Source: Promethearchaeota archaeon
GTDB taxonomy: Archaea > Asgardarchaeota > Lokiarchaeia > Sigyniarchaeales > SOKP01
Direction of reading: 5' to 3'
NCBI GenBank assembly: GCA_016840085.1
Contig: JAEOTA010000051.1
Span: forward strand, 62,001-126,000
Length of the DNA: 64,000 nt
Position numbers and translations under genes: made by a program. Of this stretch, positions 1 to 9,394 are shown in pieces. Below the pieces are notes generated by a model that saw nothing but the letters and a program-made list of their open reading frames with translations, searched no databases and was not told the origin of the DNA. The first letter of the stretch is position 1. Each line of letters opens with the position of its first letter.

Positions 1-2
1 AT

Positions 3-572
3 CCAGCAGAAATTTTAAACCAAATATCACAAATTTGTATGACAAAAGTATATGAAAAAGAATCAGAAAATAATTATATTATTGATTTTATCTCTCATAA
101 TCTGTTATTTCGTAATTCTATGATACATGATCATTGTAACGATTATTATGAACCAGATTCTACTAGATTAAAAATCCCTAAAAAAATCGATACTGAATTA
201 TTAATTAAATATATCCAAAAATCTAATTTAGGGGTTCATTATGAGCCTATTAATTGGATCAAAATAAAAAATGAAACATTTGGTACTTTTTCATTATATC
301 TTAAAAATGGCAATGTATATTATTTTCCTAAGCTATGTGAGACTTGTAATGATAAAAAATGCATGAAATTTAGAAAAGCCCCTTATTTCATTTGTATTGA
401 GGCAAGAGAATCATTTGGTTGGACTAATGTCAATGGATTCAGCCAAAACGAACTTCTGGTTTTAGCTAAAATCTTTGCTTTAAAGGAGGGAAATGAAACT
501 ATTTTACCTAAATCAATTCTAAAGCAAATTAAAAAACTTAATAAATGTGAAAAAAATAAAAAATTCAAATGA
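3..572 (+). CDS. hypothetical protein, 5' end outside window
   Basis: The reading frame is open from the first bases of the window, so the ATG at 39 is probably internal and the gene begins upstream. I do not recognise the family. The visible part is a soluble, mixed alpha/beta protein of about 190 residues with a small cysteine group (CETCNDKKC, near residue 101 counted from the ATG at 39) that could bind a metal, and a lysine-rich C-terminus. Its stop overlaps the start of the next gene by four bases (ATGA), so the two are probably co-transcribed and translationally coupled. No function is assigned. Confidence 0.6.
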   Translation, partial: PAEILNQISQICMTKVYEKESENNYIIDFISHNLLFRNSMIHDHCNDYYEPDSTRLKIPKKIDTELLIKYIQKSNLGVHYEPINWIKIKNETFGTFSLYLKNGNVYYFPKLCETCNDKKCMKFRKAPYFICIEARESFGWTNVNGFSQNELLVLAKIFALKEGNETILPKSILKQIKKLNKCEKNKKFK

Positions 573-991
573 CAGTAGTTTTTAAAACATTTGAATTAAG
601 ATCTAAAGCTTATTGTGATTTAATTAATATAACTGATCACGTTCAAAACTCTCTATATGATAGTGGTCTTAATAATGGAATTGTAAATGTTCATGTTGCA
701 GGGTCAACAGGAGCAATATCCACTATAGAGTATGAACCTGGATTAGTTCAGCATGATATCAAAGAACTTTTAGAAAAATTAATTCCTTATGATAAGAATT
801 ATGCGCACCATAAGACTTGGCATGATTACAATGGAGCTGGTCATTTGAGAAGTTTTCTTATTAAGACTTCACAGACATTTCCATTTAAAGATCAGAAATT
901 AATACATGGAACCTGGCAGCAGATAGTTTTCATCGAATGTGACGAGAAAGGGAGACATAGGACCATTTATTGTACTATTATCGGAGACTAG
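569..991 (+). CDS. YjbQ family protein (UPF0047)
   Basis: The 140-residue length and the C-terminal motifs fit the YjbQ/UPF0047 family: NGAGHLR near residue 89, then GTWQQIVFIECDEKGRHR. The family forms compact trimers, and some members have weak thiamin phosphate synthase activity, but its physiological role is not settled. The ATG overlaps the stop of the upstream gene (ATGA), and the gene ends in TAG. The conserved Glu/Asp and His residues of the family's active-site pocket appear to be present. Family membership is firm; the reaction is not. Confidence 0.9.
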   Translation: MTVVFKTFELRSKAYCDLINITDHVQNSLYDSGLNNGIVNVHVAGSTGAISTIEYEPGLVQHDIKELLEKLIPYDKNYAHHKTWHDYNGAGHLRSFLIKTSQTFPFKDQKLIHGTWQQIVFIECDEKGRHRTIYCTIIGD

Positions 992-1043
992 GAATCGGAG
1001 ATTAGGTAAATAATAAATAAATTAAAAAAAATACAATTAATTA

Positions 1044-1280
1044 TTATTTTTTCTTAGATTCTTTAATTAGATCTTCCAATTCTGTAATTATAACGTGATA
1101 TTTATCTCGAAGCCGAATTTTATCAAACTTTTCTTTAAGATTTATAACTGATTCATCAAGATGTTTCAACTGTTCAGCGAACACAGGAATTCTCTTAAAG
1201 TTCTTATAAGATCTTTCTTTTAACCCAATCTGATACTCTAAATTTTCTAAAAACTTATTCTTAATTTCAATCAATAACAT
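1044..1280 (-). CDS. small coiled-coil protein
   Basis: About 78 residues, almost entirely charged amphipathic helix (repeating E/K/L), probably one long helix or a helical hairpin. The start is placed at the ATG at 1280 because AGGTTG lies immediately upstream. An upstream ATG at 1349 in the same frame would add a hydrophobic stretch unlike the rest and has no visible ribosome binding site. I do not recognise a family. It faces its neighbours convergently and sits alone. Confidence 0.5.
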   Translation of the reverse strand: MLLIEIKNKFLENLEYQIGLKERSYKNFKRIPVFAEQLKHLDESVINLKEKFDKIRLRDKYHVIITELEDLIKESKKK

Positions 1281-1592
1281 CAACCTTTTTTTAAAAATTA
1301 TATCATTGAGTAAAATCACAGTAATCGCTTTAAAAAATATAAATGTCATATAAATGTCATTAAAATAGCTTCAAAATTAGCGTTTTTAAAGTAGATTCTT
1401 GTAAAAATACGAAATTAAAGATATACGAATAATATTAAGAAAATATCTCAATATTATAACACACAATATATCAAATTACAATATTGTCCTTTCGAAACAA
1501 TCAAATAATGGATTCAAAGGGATTTAAAAGTATTTGAATCTATTATTTTATTAAATTGAAAAATTAGCTCTTAAGAATATGAGTTGATATTA

Positions 1593-2510
1593 ATGGAAAG
1601 TTTCTTAAAAGTAATCATTAGTGGCCTTGATAACGCTGGTAAAACTTCAATTTTAACTGCTTTAGATAAAAAATATGATTTTGAAAAAGATATTGTAAAA
1701 TTAAAGCCTACTATTAGAGTGGAGTATCATAAGATGAATTTCCTTACTTCATTTGTCAATTTCTGGGATATGGGTGGACAAGATCAATATCGAGAGATCT
1801 ATATGAAGTATCAAGATGTTTATTTCGACGCAACTGATTTGCTTATTTATGTTATTGATATTCAAGACCCAGACAGGTTTGAGAATTCTCTTGAGTATTT
1901 AGACGCGATTTTAACTTTCTTTTCAGATAGCAATATGGATGTTCCGATAATCGTGACCTTGCATAAATATGACCCCAATTTAAAGGGAAATGAAGAGATC
2001 CTCACAAATATTGAAGTATTAAGAGAAATAATATTAGAAAAATATCCCGATTTTAAGATTCTCTTTCAGCAAAGTTCTATTTATGATATTATTTCTATTG
2101 TTCAATTAGTCTCATATGGTCTTTCTGTCTTTGATGAAAAATTTTTTGAGCTTTCTGAACTATTGGAAAGTTATTTAAGTGAATTTAAAAGCAAAGCTTT
2201 AATAGTTTTTGATCGTAATGGTATTATTGTCTCTGAATATTATAGTGATATTGAACCGGAAATTTACGTTGAATTGTTAGAATCTATTAAAGAGCATCTA
2301 TTTTTACTTAAAAGAATGGAGGAAGAATCTTATGAATATAATCATGATATTTCTTCTACTGAAGAAAAACTATTTTCGTATTTGCATAAGTTAAAAATAA
2401 AAACAGAATCTTTTTTTATATCAGTGGTCACTAAAAATAAAGAGGATTTATTAGATAAGTTTCCAGATTTTCTCGAGGATTTGACAAAAATTTTAGATGA
2501 GATAATATAA
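1593..2510 (+). CDS. Rag/Gtr-like small GTPase with C-terminal roadblock-like domain
   Basis: The N-terminal 180 residues are a Ras-superfamily G domain: G1 GLDNAGKT (about residues 11-18), G3 WDMGGQDQYR (about 58-67), and G4 HKYD (about 124-127), where His replaces the usual Asn. The H-K-x-D form of G4 and the long post-G3 helix are typical of eukaryotic RagA/Gtr1. The remaining 120 residues contain a beta strand, long helix and beta strand pattern (KALIVFDRNGIIVSEYY ... FFISVVTKN) as in roadblock/longin domains, the same order as in Rag proteins. The ATG at 1593 is chosen because GAGTTGAT precedes it; a TTG at 1584 is the alternative. The gene stands alone, convergent with trpS. Family placement is inferred from motifs, not from an alignment. 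Confidence 0.8.
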   Translation: MESFLKVIISGLDNAGKTSILTALDKKYDFEKDIVKLKPTIRVEYHKMNFLTSFVNFWDMGGQDQYREIYMKYQDVYFDATDLLIYVIDIQDPDRFENSLEYLDAILTFFSDSNMDVPIIVTLHKYDPNLKGNEEILTNIEVLREIILEKYPDFKILFQQSSIYDIISIVQLVSYGLSVFDEKFFELSELLESYLSEFKSKALIVFDRNGIIVSEYYSDIEPEIYVELLESIKEHLFLLKRMEEESYEYNHDISSTEEKLFSYLHKLKIKTESFFISVVTKNKEDLLDKFPDFLEDLTKILDEII

Positions 2511-2518
2511 AATGATAA

Positions 2519-3631
2519 TTAATCAATAACTAACAGCTTTTTCGCTTTATCTATTAATTTTTCTTTTTTCCTTTGATGTTCCTTTATAAATTTTAACACT
2601 TTTTCAACGCATTCACGTTTATGATCTCCACACATTAATTCACCTTTAATACACATTTCAAAGTCTTCTGCTAATTTTTCATCATTTTCCTCAAAGTGAT
2701 ACATGAGCATTTTATACACCATGCATTTTTGAGGTTCTCCACCTAATTCTCTCTGTTCTTTCAAGTTTCTTCTACCCCCTGTAAGTGCTCCTTTAACCTT
2801 CTTTTCAATTGATTCAAGAGGTTCATTGAATGTAAAATAACTATTTGGATTTCTTTTAGCCATTTTTTCTGAACCATCAATTCCCGCTAATAAATAATGA
2901 TAAGTAGCACCTGGTAAGAAAAATGTCTTATAATTTCTACGTGTTAAATCTCTGGTAAGGCGAATATGGGGATCTTGGTCAATTCCTACCGGCACAAGAG
3001 TTGGTTGAGGGCCTTCTACCACCTGTGGGAGCAAGATATCTCCTACTTGAATTAAAGATGAAATATAAAGTCCAAATGGTCGTTCACCATAAATAGCGTT
3101 TAACATATTCTGGGTTACTAGCCTACTAACCTTAAAACAGATATCTTTTACTTTTGGCTCTTTTGATTGTCTCCAAATATACGCTTTTTCTGGTGAAGGA
3201 TCCAAACCAAGAGCTAATATATCAGCTAGATTATCTACGGCGGTCTCTTCTGCTTCCTCCCATGGTATTCCGTTATCTTCCCAGCTTTCAATGTCTGCAA
3301 TTCCATAATATGCCTTACCTCCCATTTTTTGAAATTCAACGATTTCTAAAGCTGTAGTTGCCGTTCCTAAATGAAATGGCCCAGAAGGTTTAATTCCACT
3401 CATTACTGCCCATGGTTGATCTTTTTCTATAGCTTTAAAAACAAGCCCTAAATCCCGATGTCCAAAAATAATTTTCCTTCGAATAAAACGATTATTATCC
3501 ATCTTGAGTCGCAAAGATTCTGATATTTCATCGATACCGAACTCCTTTATCAACCTTAAATAATCTTCTTCAATAATCGCTGAAGAGCCCCAAGGATCAA
3601 TCTTAAAATTGTTAGTCAAACCTTTCCTCAT
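2519..3631 (-). CDS. trpS: tryptophanyl-tRNA synthetase
   Basis: Class I aminoacyl-tRNA synthetase of the archaeal/eukaryotic TrpRS type, charging tRNA-Trp in the cytoplasm. The N-terminus has the TrpRS signature IDPWGSS (residues 11-17). The HIGH-like motif is PSGPFHLGT (82-90) and the KMSKS-like motif is DGSEKMAKR (252-260). The C-terminal half holds the conserved TGGR...EQRELGG segment and ends in a helical domain. At 370 residues the length is normal for archaeal TrpRS. The start is ATG; the gene is monocistronic and convergent with the Rag-like GTPase gene. Confidence 0.93.
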   Translation of the reverse strand: MRKGLTNNFKIDPWGSSAIIEEDYLRLIKEFGIDEISESLRLKMDNNRFIRRKIIFGHRDLGLVFKAIEKDQPWAVMSGIKPSGPFHLGTATTALEIVEFQKMGGKAYYGIADIESWEDNGIPWEEAEETAVDNLADILALGLDPSPEKAYIWRQSKEPKVKDICFKVSRLVTQNMLNAIYGERPFGLYISSLIQVGDILLPQVVEGPQPTLVPVGIDQDPHIRLTRDLTRRNYKTFFLPGATYHYLLAGIDGSEKMAKRNPNSYFTFNEPLESIEKKVKGALTGGRRNLKEQRELGGEPQKCMVYKMLMYHFEENDEKLAEDFEMCIKGELMCGDHKRECVEKVLKFIKEHQRKKEKLIDKAKKLLVID

Positions 3632-3686
3632 CTATAATTAATTGTTATTAAAAAAAATATAAACAAAATAATAAATATTCATAAAT

Positions 3687-4106
3687 ATGAAAAAAATTTC
3701 TAAAGTACAAATTGAAGAATTCATAGATCAATTAGACTTCTCGAAATTTGGAGATTTAGGAGAATTATTACCTATTGTTGCACAAGACTATCAATCAAAT
3801 GAAGTTTTAATGCTAGCTTATATTAATAAAACAGCACTAAAAAAAACATTAGAAACAGGTTTTGCCCATTACTATTCAAGATCAAGACAGAAAGTATGGC
3901 AGAAAGGGGAAGAAAGTGGGCATGTCCAGGAAGTTAAAGGAATATTTGTAGATTGCGATAATGACTCACTTCTGATGAAAGTAAAACAAATTGGAAGTGC
4001 TTGTCATAAAGGATATTATTCGTGTTTTTACACCACATTTATGAACGGTGAATTAAAAATTATTTGCGAAAAAATATTCAATCCAAAAGAAGTATACAAA
4101 AATTAA
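3687..4106 (+). CDS. hisI: phosphoribosyl-AMP cyclohydrolase
   Basis: Hydrolyses the purine ring of phosphoribosyl-AMP, the third step of histidine biosynthesis. All family blocks are present in 139 residues: VAQDYQSNEVLMLAYIN near residue 30, FAHYYSRSRQKVWQKGEESG near 54, VDCDNDSLLMKVKQIGSACH near 88. The DCDND aspartates bind Mg and the CH of SACH contributes to Zn binding. There is no fused HisE domain and no other his gene in the window, so it is a stand-alone HisI. Its 5' end is 55 bp from the divergent trpS. Confidence 0.95.
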   Translation: MKKISKVQIEEFIDQLDFSKFGDLGELLPIVAQDYQSNEVLMLAYINKTALKKTLETGFAHYYSRSRQKVWQKGEESGHVQEVKGIFVDCDNDSLLMKVKQIGSACHKGYYSCFYTTFMNGELKIICEKIFNPKEVYKN

Positions 4107-4224
4107 ATTTAAACAATTTTCATTTAAAATTTCAAATTTCTAAAATTTTATATATTTCTTTATATAAAATATATTGATTTTGATTTGAATTAATAATTAT
4201 GATTTATATAAGGGTTGAATTTTA

Positions 4225-4683
4225 GTGAAGAAGGAGAAGGCACTCGATGAAATTGATAAAGACATACTCAGAATCTTACAAGAGGATGCAAGAACTTCAT
4301 ATAGAAAAATTCAAGAAGAACTAGGAATCTCAATAGGGACTATACATAACAGAATTTCAAAATTGAGAAACACAGGGATAATAGAAGGATTTACATTAAG
4401 AATTAATAACGAAAAATTAGGATATAAGTTAACGTTCCTCATTCGAATTAATTGCGATGGTAAACACACTGAGGAAATATTAAATGATATTAAAAATATA
4501 CCTGAAGTTTGTTCAATTTTCCATACCACGGGAGAACAGTCAGCAGCTTTAATATGTCGATTCAAAGAATCTGAGGATGTACATAATTTCATCAGGGAAC
4601 TGAATAAGAAGGAATATATAACCCGAACTAATTCCAACATGATTCTTAAAGAATATAAAAATAGTTCTTTCGTTGAAATTTGA
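4225..4683 (+). CDS. Lrp/AsnC family transcriptional regulator
   Basis: 152 residues with an N-terminal winged HTH (about 5-65, starting LDEIDKDILRILQEDARTSY) and a C-terminal RAM/ACT-like ligand-binding domain. The start is GTG, supported by AGGGTTGA about 7 bases upstream and because it gives the standard Lrp N-terminus. Such proteins form dimers and octamers and control amino-acid or energy genes; the target here is unknown. It follows hisI by 118 bp, with a TATA-like stretch (TTTATATA, about 4153) between them, so it probably has its own promoter. Confidence 0.9.
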   Translation: MKKEKALDEIDKDILRILQEDARTSYRKIQEELGISIGTIHNRISKLRNTGIIEGFTLRINNEKLGYKLTFLIRINCDGKHTEEILNDIKNIPEVCSIFHTTGEQSAALICRFKESEDVHNFIRELNKKEYITRTNSNMILKEYKNSSFVEI

Positions 4684-5041
4684 GATTTACTACTTCTGGA
4701 TTAAAAATTTATCTTGAACTTACTCAAGAGATATCAGATCATCTTTCCTCTTTAATAGATTTACTAGACTTTTGGGTAAAAAGAAATAATAATCCTTTAT
4801 TTCATTAATATAGTTTCTTATCGAATCCTCAAGACTAAATTGTCCATTAAGATAACTTTGAAATTTTTTTTCTGAGAGAAATTATAAGAATTTTTTTGGA
4901 ACTTAAATTACTAGTTGCTATTTCAGAAAACTTTTTTTAATTTTATGATTTAGAGATCTATAAATATCGTTTCAAAAAATAATCTTTCAAAAAAATAAAT
5001 GAATGAATTGATATCAAAAGTAAATAAAAGAGTGAAGAAAA
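4684..5041 (+). promoter_or_regulatory. intergenic region with thermosome promoter
   Basis: No gene is seen in these 358 bases. A TATA-like box CTATAAATA lies at 4959-4967, about 75 bases before the thermosome ATG. Immediately after it are two direct copies of TTTCAAAAAA(A)T (4970-4980 and 4985-4996), a plausible regulator or chromatin-protein site over the transcription start. A GTGA ribosome-binding match lies 5-9 bases before the ATG. The rest is featureless AT-rich DNA. Confidence 0.45.
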
Positions 5042-6631
5042 ATGTCTGGAGTACCAATAATCATATTGAAAGAAGGTACAGAAGAAGTTCGTGAGAAAGA
5101 AGCCAGAAAACAGAATATTTCAGCTATGGTTGCCATTGCTGAGACCGTACGGTCGACTTTAGGGCCAAAAGGTATGTCAAAAATGCTGGTTGACTCCTTG
5201 GGGGATGTTACTATCACAAATGACGGAGCCGAGATACTTAAAAATTTAGACATTGAGAATATTGCTGCGAATATGATGGTCAATGTAGCAAAATCTATGG
5301 ATGATGATATAGGAGACGGAACAACATCTGTTGTATTATTTTCTGCTGCTCTCCTAGACAATGCTTTAGATTTAATCGAACAGGGTATTCATCCAAAACC
5401 CATTATACATGGATATAAATTAGCAGCTGATAAATCTCTTGAAATAATAAAGAATATAGCTGAAAAAATTTCAAAAGATAATGATGAAGTTTTAAAAAAT
5501 GCAGCGAAAACAGCAATGAATGCCAAAGAAATTGCGCCTCTAAAGGAATTTTTCGCAGATTTAGCATTAAAGGCAGTAAAACATATAGCTGATGATGAAG
5601 GAAATACATTTTCGAAAATTTCTAATGTTAAAATCGTGAAAGCTCCTGGTAAATCTCTAAAAGAGTCAGAACTAATTAATGGTGTATATATTCAAAAAGA
5701 AAAAGTTAATGCTATGATGCCTCAATTGATAAAGGATACTAAGATAGCTGTCATCCGTAGAAAACTAGATGTGAAAAAGACAGAATTTGATGCTCAAGTT
5801 CGAATTTCAAGCCCATCAGAAATTCAGAAATTTATAAATCAAGAGGAAAAAATACTATTGGATTACCTGAAAGTCTTTAAAGATTTAGGAGTTAATATGA
5901 TAGTGAATAGTAGTGATATTTCTGATAAATTTGGAGCCTTTTTAGCCCGAGAAGGAATCGCAGCTATTAAAAGTGTTGGTGAGTCCGATTATAAGTCAAT
6001 ACTTAAAGCTGTGGGGGCCAAACTCGTTGATGATTTAACAACCTTAAGTGAGGATGATTTAGGTTTTGCTAAGAAAGTAGTTTTCGAAAAAATTGGAGAT
6101 GATGACTATACGCTTTTTTCAGGCTGTAAAAATCCAAAATCAGTATCAATATTACTTAAGGGTGGCCTTGATAAAATTTTGAGTACTGCTGAGGTTGGTT
6201 TACACGATGTATTATCAGTAATAGCAAAAGTTATGGATACTAAAACAGTTGTAGCTGGTGGAGGTGCGATTTACCTCGAACTGGCAAAAAGAATCAGAGC
6301 CTATGCTAATGAAATTAGTGGAAAAGAGCAACTCGCAGTTTCAGCCTTTGCACTTGCTCTTGAAGAAATTCCTAAGAACTTAATAAAGAATGCGGGATTG
6401 GAGGAAATTGAAAAGCTTACTGAATTAAGAGCAGGTCATAAAACTGATAACGATAAATGGATTGGAATCGATACTATATCTAATACAATTGAAGATAATT
6501 TTCAAAAAGGAATTATTGAACCCGCAGAATTAATCAATCATCTTATTAAATCTGGAAGTGAGTTAGCTAATCTAATTCTAAGAATTGACAGAATTATTAG
6601 TTCAAAAGGTTCAAAACCAGGATTAGAATAA
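5042..6631 (+). CDS. thermosome subunit (group II chaperonin)
   Basis: ATP-driven group II chaperonin subunit (CCT/thermosome), forming double rings in the cytoplasm. It has the equatorial ATP site LGPKGMSKML near residue 41, TNDGAEIL near 60 and the catalytic GDGTTS near 91, and the second equatorial block with VVAGGGAIYLELA near 400. Residues about 200-360 form the apical/lid region. The 529-residue length is slightly short because the Gly/Met-rich tail usual in thermosomes is missing. It is monocistronic, with its own promoter and a T-rich downstream tract. Confidence 0.95.
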   Translation: MSGVPIIILKEGTEEVREKEARKQNISAMVAIAETVRSTLGPKGMSKMLVDSLGDVTITNDGAEILKNLDIENIAANMMVNVAKSMDDDIGDGTTSVVLFSAALLDNALDLIEQGIHPKPIIHGYKLAADKSLEIIKNIAEKISKDNDEVLKNAAKTAMNAKEIAPLKEFFADLALKAVKHIADDEGNTFSKISNVKIVKAPGKSLKESELINGVYIQKEKVNAMMPQLIKDTKIAVIRRKLDVKKTEFDAQVRISSPSEIQKFINQEEKILLDYLKVFKDLGVNMIVNSSDISDKFGAFLAREGIAAIKSVGESDYKSILKAVGAKLVDDLTTLSEDDLGFAKKVVFEKIGDDDYTLFSGCKNPKSVSILLKGGLDKILSTAEVGLHDVLSVIAKVMDTKTVVAGGGAIYLELAKRIRAYANEISGKEQLAVSAFALALEEIPKNLIKNAGLEEIEKLTELRAGHKTDNDKWIGIDTISNTIEDNFQKGIIEPAELINHLIKSGSELANLILRIDRIISSKGSKPGLE

Positions 6632-6660
6632 TATAATTTTTTTTATTTTTTATTTTTATA
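6632..6660 (+). terminator. oligo-T terminator after thermosome gene
   Basis: Several runs of 5-8 T follow the stop codon directly (ataattttttttattttt), matching the oligo-T termination of archaeal RNA polymerase. No hairpin is needed or seen. Confidence 0.5.
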
Positions 6661-6808
6661 ATCTATTAAAATGAAGAGATTCTCTACAATCTGTAAAAAA
6701 TGCTTTCTCTATAATTAGTTAACATTAAAAAATTTGAAAAATTTTCTTATTACACATTCATTTTTATTTTAAATTGATTTCACAGATAAAAATTCGAAAA
6801 TATATATT

Positions 6809-8683
6809 ATGGAAGTTATCGATCAAGAAAATCTAAAGAAATTATACGATCTAAGGAATGAAAATGTATTAAAGATCGTAAAGGAATTTGTTAGTATATG
6901 TAAACCCTCTAAAGTTACAGTTATAACAGATTTAAAAGAGGACATCGATTATTGCCGACTTAGAGCCATTGAAATCGGTGAGGAAATAGAATTAGCTACT
7001 GAAGGCCACACTACCCATTTTGATGGATTTTTCTCAATGTCTAACCATGATCAAGCAAGAGATAAGGAACATACGAAAGTCTTAGTACCAAGAGGACATT
7101 ATAGACCTCCCGCTATAAATACAATTGATAGAGAAAAAGGCCTTGAGGAGATTTTAGAAATTATGGAGGGATGTATGGAGGGTCATGAGTGCATAGTTCG
7201 GTTTTTTTGTTTAGGACCTAAAAACTCTAAATTTTCTATCCTAGCACTTCAACTCACAGATTCTTTTTATGTAGCTCATTCAGAAGACCTGCTTTACCGA
7301 TCTGGATACGAAGAGTTTAAAAAATTAGATGGATCTAATGACTTTTTCTATTTTATCCATTCTTCCGGGGAATTAATAGGAGACATACCAGTTACAAAAA
7401 ATCTTGACGATAGAAGAATTTACATTGATTTTGTAGAAAATCGTGTGTTATCTGTAAATAATCAATATGCTGGAAATAGTCTTGGATTAAAGAAATTGGC
7501 ATTAAGGCTAGCAATTTATAAATCTAATAATGAAGATTGGTTAACAGAACATTATTTTATCCTAGGAGTACACCCTAAAGAAAAGAATAGAGTCTCATAT
7601 TTCTGTGGAGCATTTCCAAGTGCATGTGGCAAAACAAGCACAGCCATGTTACCAGGTCAGACGATAGTTGGAGATGATATTGCTTATCTTAGGGTATGGG
7701 AAGATGGATATGCTCATGCAGTAAACATAGAAAGAGGAATTTTTGGTATCATCAAAGATGTGAACGCTAAGGATGATCCAGTAATATTTGAAGCATTAAC
7801 AACACCAAGAGAAACTATATTTAGTAACATTTTGATAGTGGAGGAATTACCTTATTGGATTGGTGATGGAAGACCAATCCCAGAAATAGGCATAAATTAT
7901 TCAGGAGAATGGTATAAAGGGAAGAAAGATAAGAATAATAAAGAAATTCCTCATGCACACCCTAATGCTCGTTATACTATTCGTATGGAAGAATTAGATA
8001 ATGTTGATCCAAATTTACACAATCCAAATGGAGTACCGATATTAGGGATATTTTATGGTGGGCGGGATAGTGATACAATGCCACCTATACTTGAAAGCTT
8101 AAGTTGGGAACATGGAGTTTTCTTGGGTGCTTCAATTGAATCTGAAACCACTTCTGCTACTCTTGGTGCTGAGGGGGTGAGAAATGCTAATCCAATGTCT
8201 AATTTAGATTTTCTCGTCATAAGTTTGGGAAAATACCTTAAAAATCATCTTAAATTTGGCACTAAATTAAAATTCTCTCCAAAAGTTTTTGCTACTAATT
8301 ATTTTCTTAAAAATAAAGATGGAAAATATTTGAATGGAATTTTAGATAAGTTATGTTGGGTAATTTGGTCAGAGGGTCGAACTCAAAATGATTTTGAGGC
8401 TATAAAAACACCTATTGGCTATATACCAAAATACTTAGACTTAAAGACTTTGTTTAAACAATATCTTGATAAAGATTATACAGAAAAAGATTATGTCGAA
8501 CAGTTTTCTATAAGAATAAATAATATTTTAGAAAAATTAGACCGAATTGAGGTTATTTATAAAAAAGAAAAAGATGTTCCGACATTTTTCTGGAATATTT
8601 TTAATAATCAGAGGATTAGTTTAAAAAATTTGAAGAAGGTGTATGGCATGGCAGAAATCTCACCAATACTATTAGAAAAATAG
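6809..8683 (+). CDS. pckG: phosphoenolpyruvate carboxykinase (GTP)
   Basis: Interconverts oxaloacetate plus GTP with PEP, CO2 and GDP, linking C4 acids to gluconeogenesis. The GTP-type family is shown by the P-loop motif FPSACGKTSTAMLPG (about residues 269-283), followed by GDDIAYLR, the metal-binding Asp region, and by RIYIDFVENRVLSV and NPNGVPILGIFYGGRDSD. The length of 624 residues is normal. The start ATG lies 177 bp after the thermosome stop, so the gene probably has its own promoter. The stop is TAG, giving a family-length product, which shows TAG works as a stop in this genome. Confidence 0.95.
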   Translation: MEVIDQENLKKLYDLRNENVLKIVKEFVSICKPSKVTVITDLKEDIDYCRLRAIEIGEEIELATEGHTTHFDGFFSMSNHDQARDKEHTKVLVPRGHYRPPAINTIDREKGLEEILEIMEGCMEGHECIVRFFCLGPKNSKFSILALQLTDSFYVAHSEDLLYRSGYEEFKKLDGSNDFFYFIHSSGELIGDIPVTKNLDDRRIYIDFVENRVLSVNNQYAGNSLGLKKLALRLAIYKSNNEDWLTEHYFILGVHPKEKNRVSYFCGAFPSACGKTSTAMLPGQTIVGDDIAYLRVWEDGYAHAVNIERGIFGIIKDVNAKDDPVIFEALTTPRETIFSNILIVEELPYWIGDGRPIPEIGINYSGEWYKGKKDKNNKEIPHAHPNARYTIRMEELDNVDPNLHNPNGVPILGIFYGGRDSDTMPPILESLSWEHGVFLGASIESETTSATLGAEGVRNANPMSNLDFLVISLGKYLKNHLKFGTKLKFSPKVFATNYFLKNKDGKYLNGILDKLCWVIWSEGRTQNDFEAIKTPIGYIPKYLDLKTLFKQYLDKDYTEKDYVEQFSIRINNILEKLDRIEVIYKKEKDVPTFFWNIFNNQRISLKNLKKVYGMAEISPILLEK

Positions 8684-8702
8684 AATATCTTAAAAAATTT
8701 AA

Positions 8703-9383
8703 CTAAACCAAATATTTTAGCCCAGATTTTACCTTATATGTTTTACTAACTCTATCAAGCTCAATAAACCGTTTTATCTCAAGGTTATTTAAGAAATTAC
8801 GAATTTCAACCTTATCTTTATTCAACTCTTCTCCTAATCCTTTAACATCATTTTCATAAGTACGAAGAATTTGAAGTAATGAGGAATATTCTTCATATAT
8901 TACATTTACTAAATGTGTGATTGATTCTTTAATATTTAAGCCTGTTTCTGTGCTTGTTGGAAACATTTTGGTGTCTTCTGGCAAATAATTCTGTGTCCGT
9001 ATTACTTCTGGAGGACGAGCACCCTCAATATCTTGTTTATTAGCTAAAAAAACTATTGGGATCCCTGAGGGCAATAACTTCCGGATTGAATTCAAAATCA
9101 TAATTGCGCTATCGTCTTTTTCAGGATGAATTGCATCAAAAATAAAAATTATCCCATCGCTCCCACTTGTTACAATATTTCGCATAACAGAAAATCTTAA
9201 AAGACCCGGAGTTCCAAATAAAAATACATCAAAACCATTTAGCTTAATACTACCTAAATCCATCGCAACTGTATAATACTTTTCATCTTTACCTTTTGCT
9301 TCTACATTTAACGCATTCGAATCCAAGTGTTTAATATAACTCGATTTACCACACTGTAATGGTCCGGAAACGACGATTTTTAT
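8703..9383 (-). CDS. MglA/CvnD-like small GTPase, probable ATA start
   Basis: From the first ordinary start (TTG at 9326) this protein lacks a P-loop. Reading 19 codons further upstream restores the Walker A GPLQCGKSS in frame, up to an in-frame TGA at 9390-9392. No ATG, GTG or TTG lies in that stretch, but ATA at 9381-9383 sits 6 bases after a perfect GGTGA, so ATA is the likely start. The G3 region is LFGTPGLLRF (as in the bacterial CvnD/MglA-type GTPases, TVAMDLG before it), G4 is NKQD and G5 is TSTETG. A C-terminal ~50-residue extension looks like a small winged-helix or effector domain. It is convergent with pckG. An alternative is a sequencing error of ATG. Confidence 0.75.
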   Translation of the reverse strand: MKIVVSGPLQCGKSSYIKHLDSNALNVEAKGKDEKYYTVAMDLGSIKLNGFDVFLFGTPGLLRFSVMRNIVTSGSDGIIFIFDAIHPEKDDSAIMILNSIRKLLPSGIPIVFLANKQDIEGARPPEVIRTQNYLPEDTKMFPTSTETGLNIKESITHLVNVIYEEYSSLLQILRTYENDVKGLGEELNKDKVEIRNFLNNLEIKRFIELDRVSKTYKVKSGLKYLV

Positions 9384-9394
9384 TGTGAGTCACC
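9381..9394 (-). promoter_or_regulatory. Shine-Dalgarno GGTGA before ATA start
   Basis: On the minus strand GGTGA (9390-9394) is followed by six bases and then ATA (9381-9383), after which the frame encodes a beta strand and a complete P-loop. This spacing matches good archaeal ribosome-binding sites and decides the start. The TGA inside GGTGA is the in-frame stop that blocks any longer start. Confidence 0.6.
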
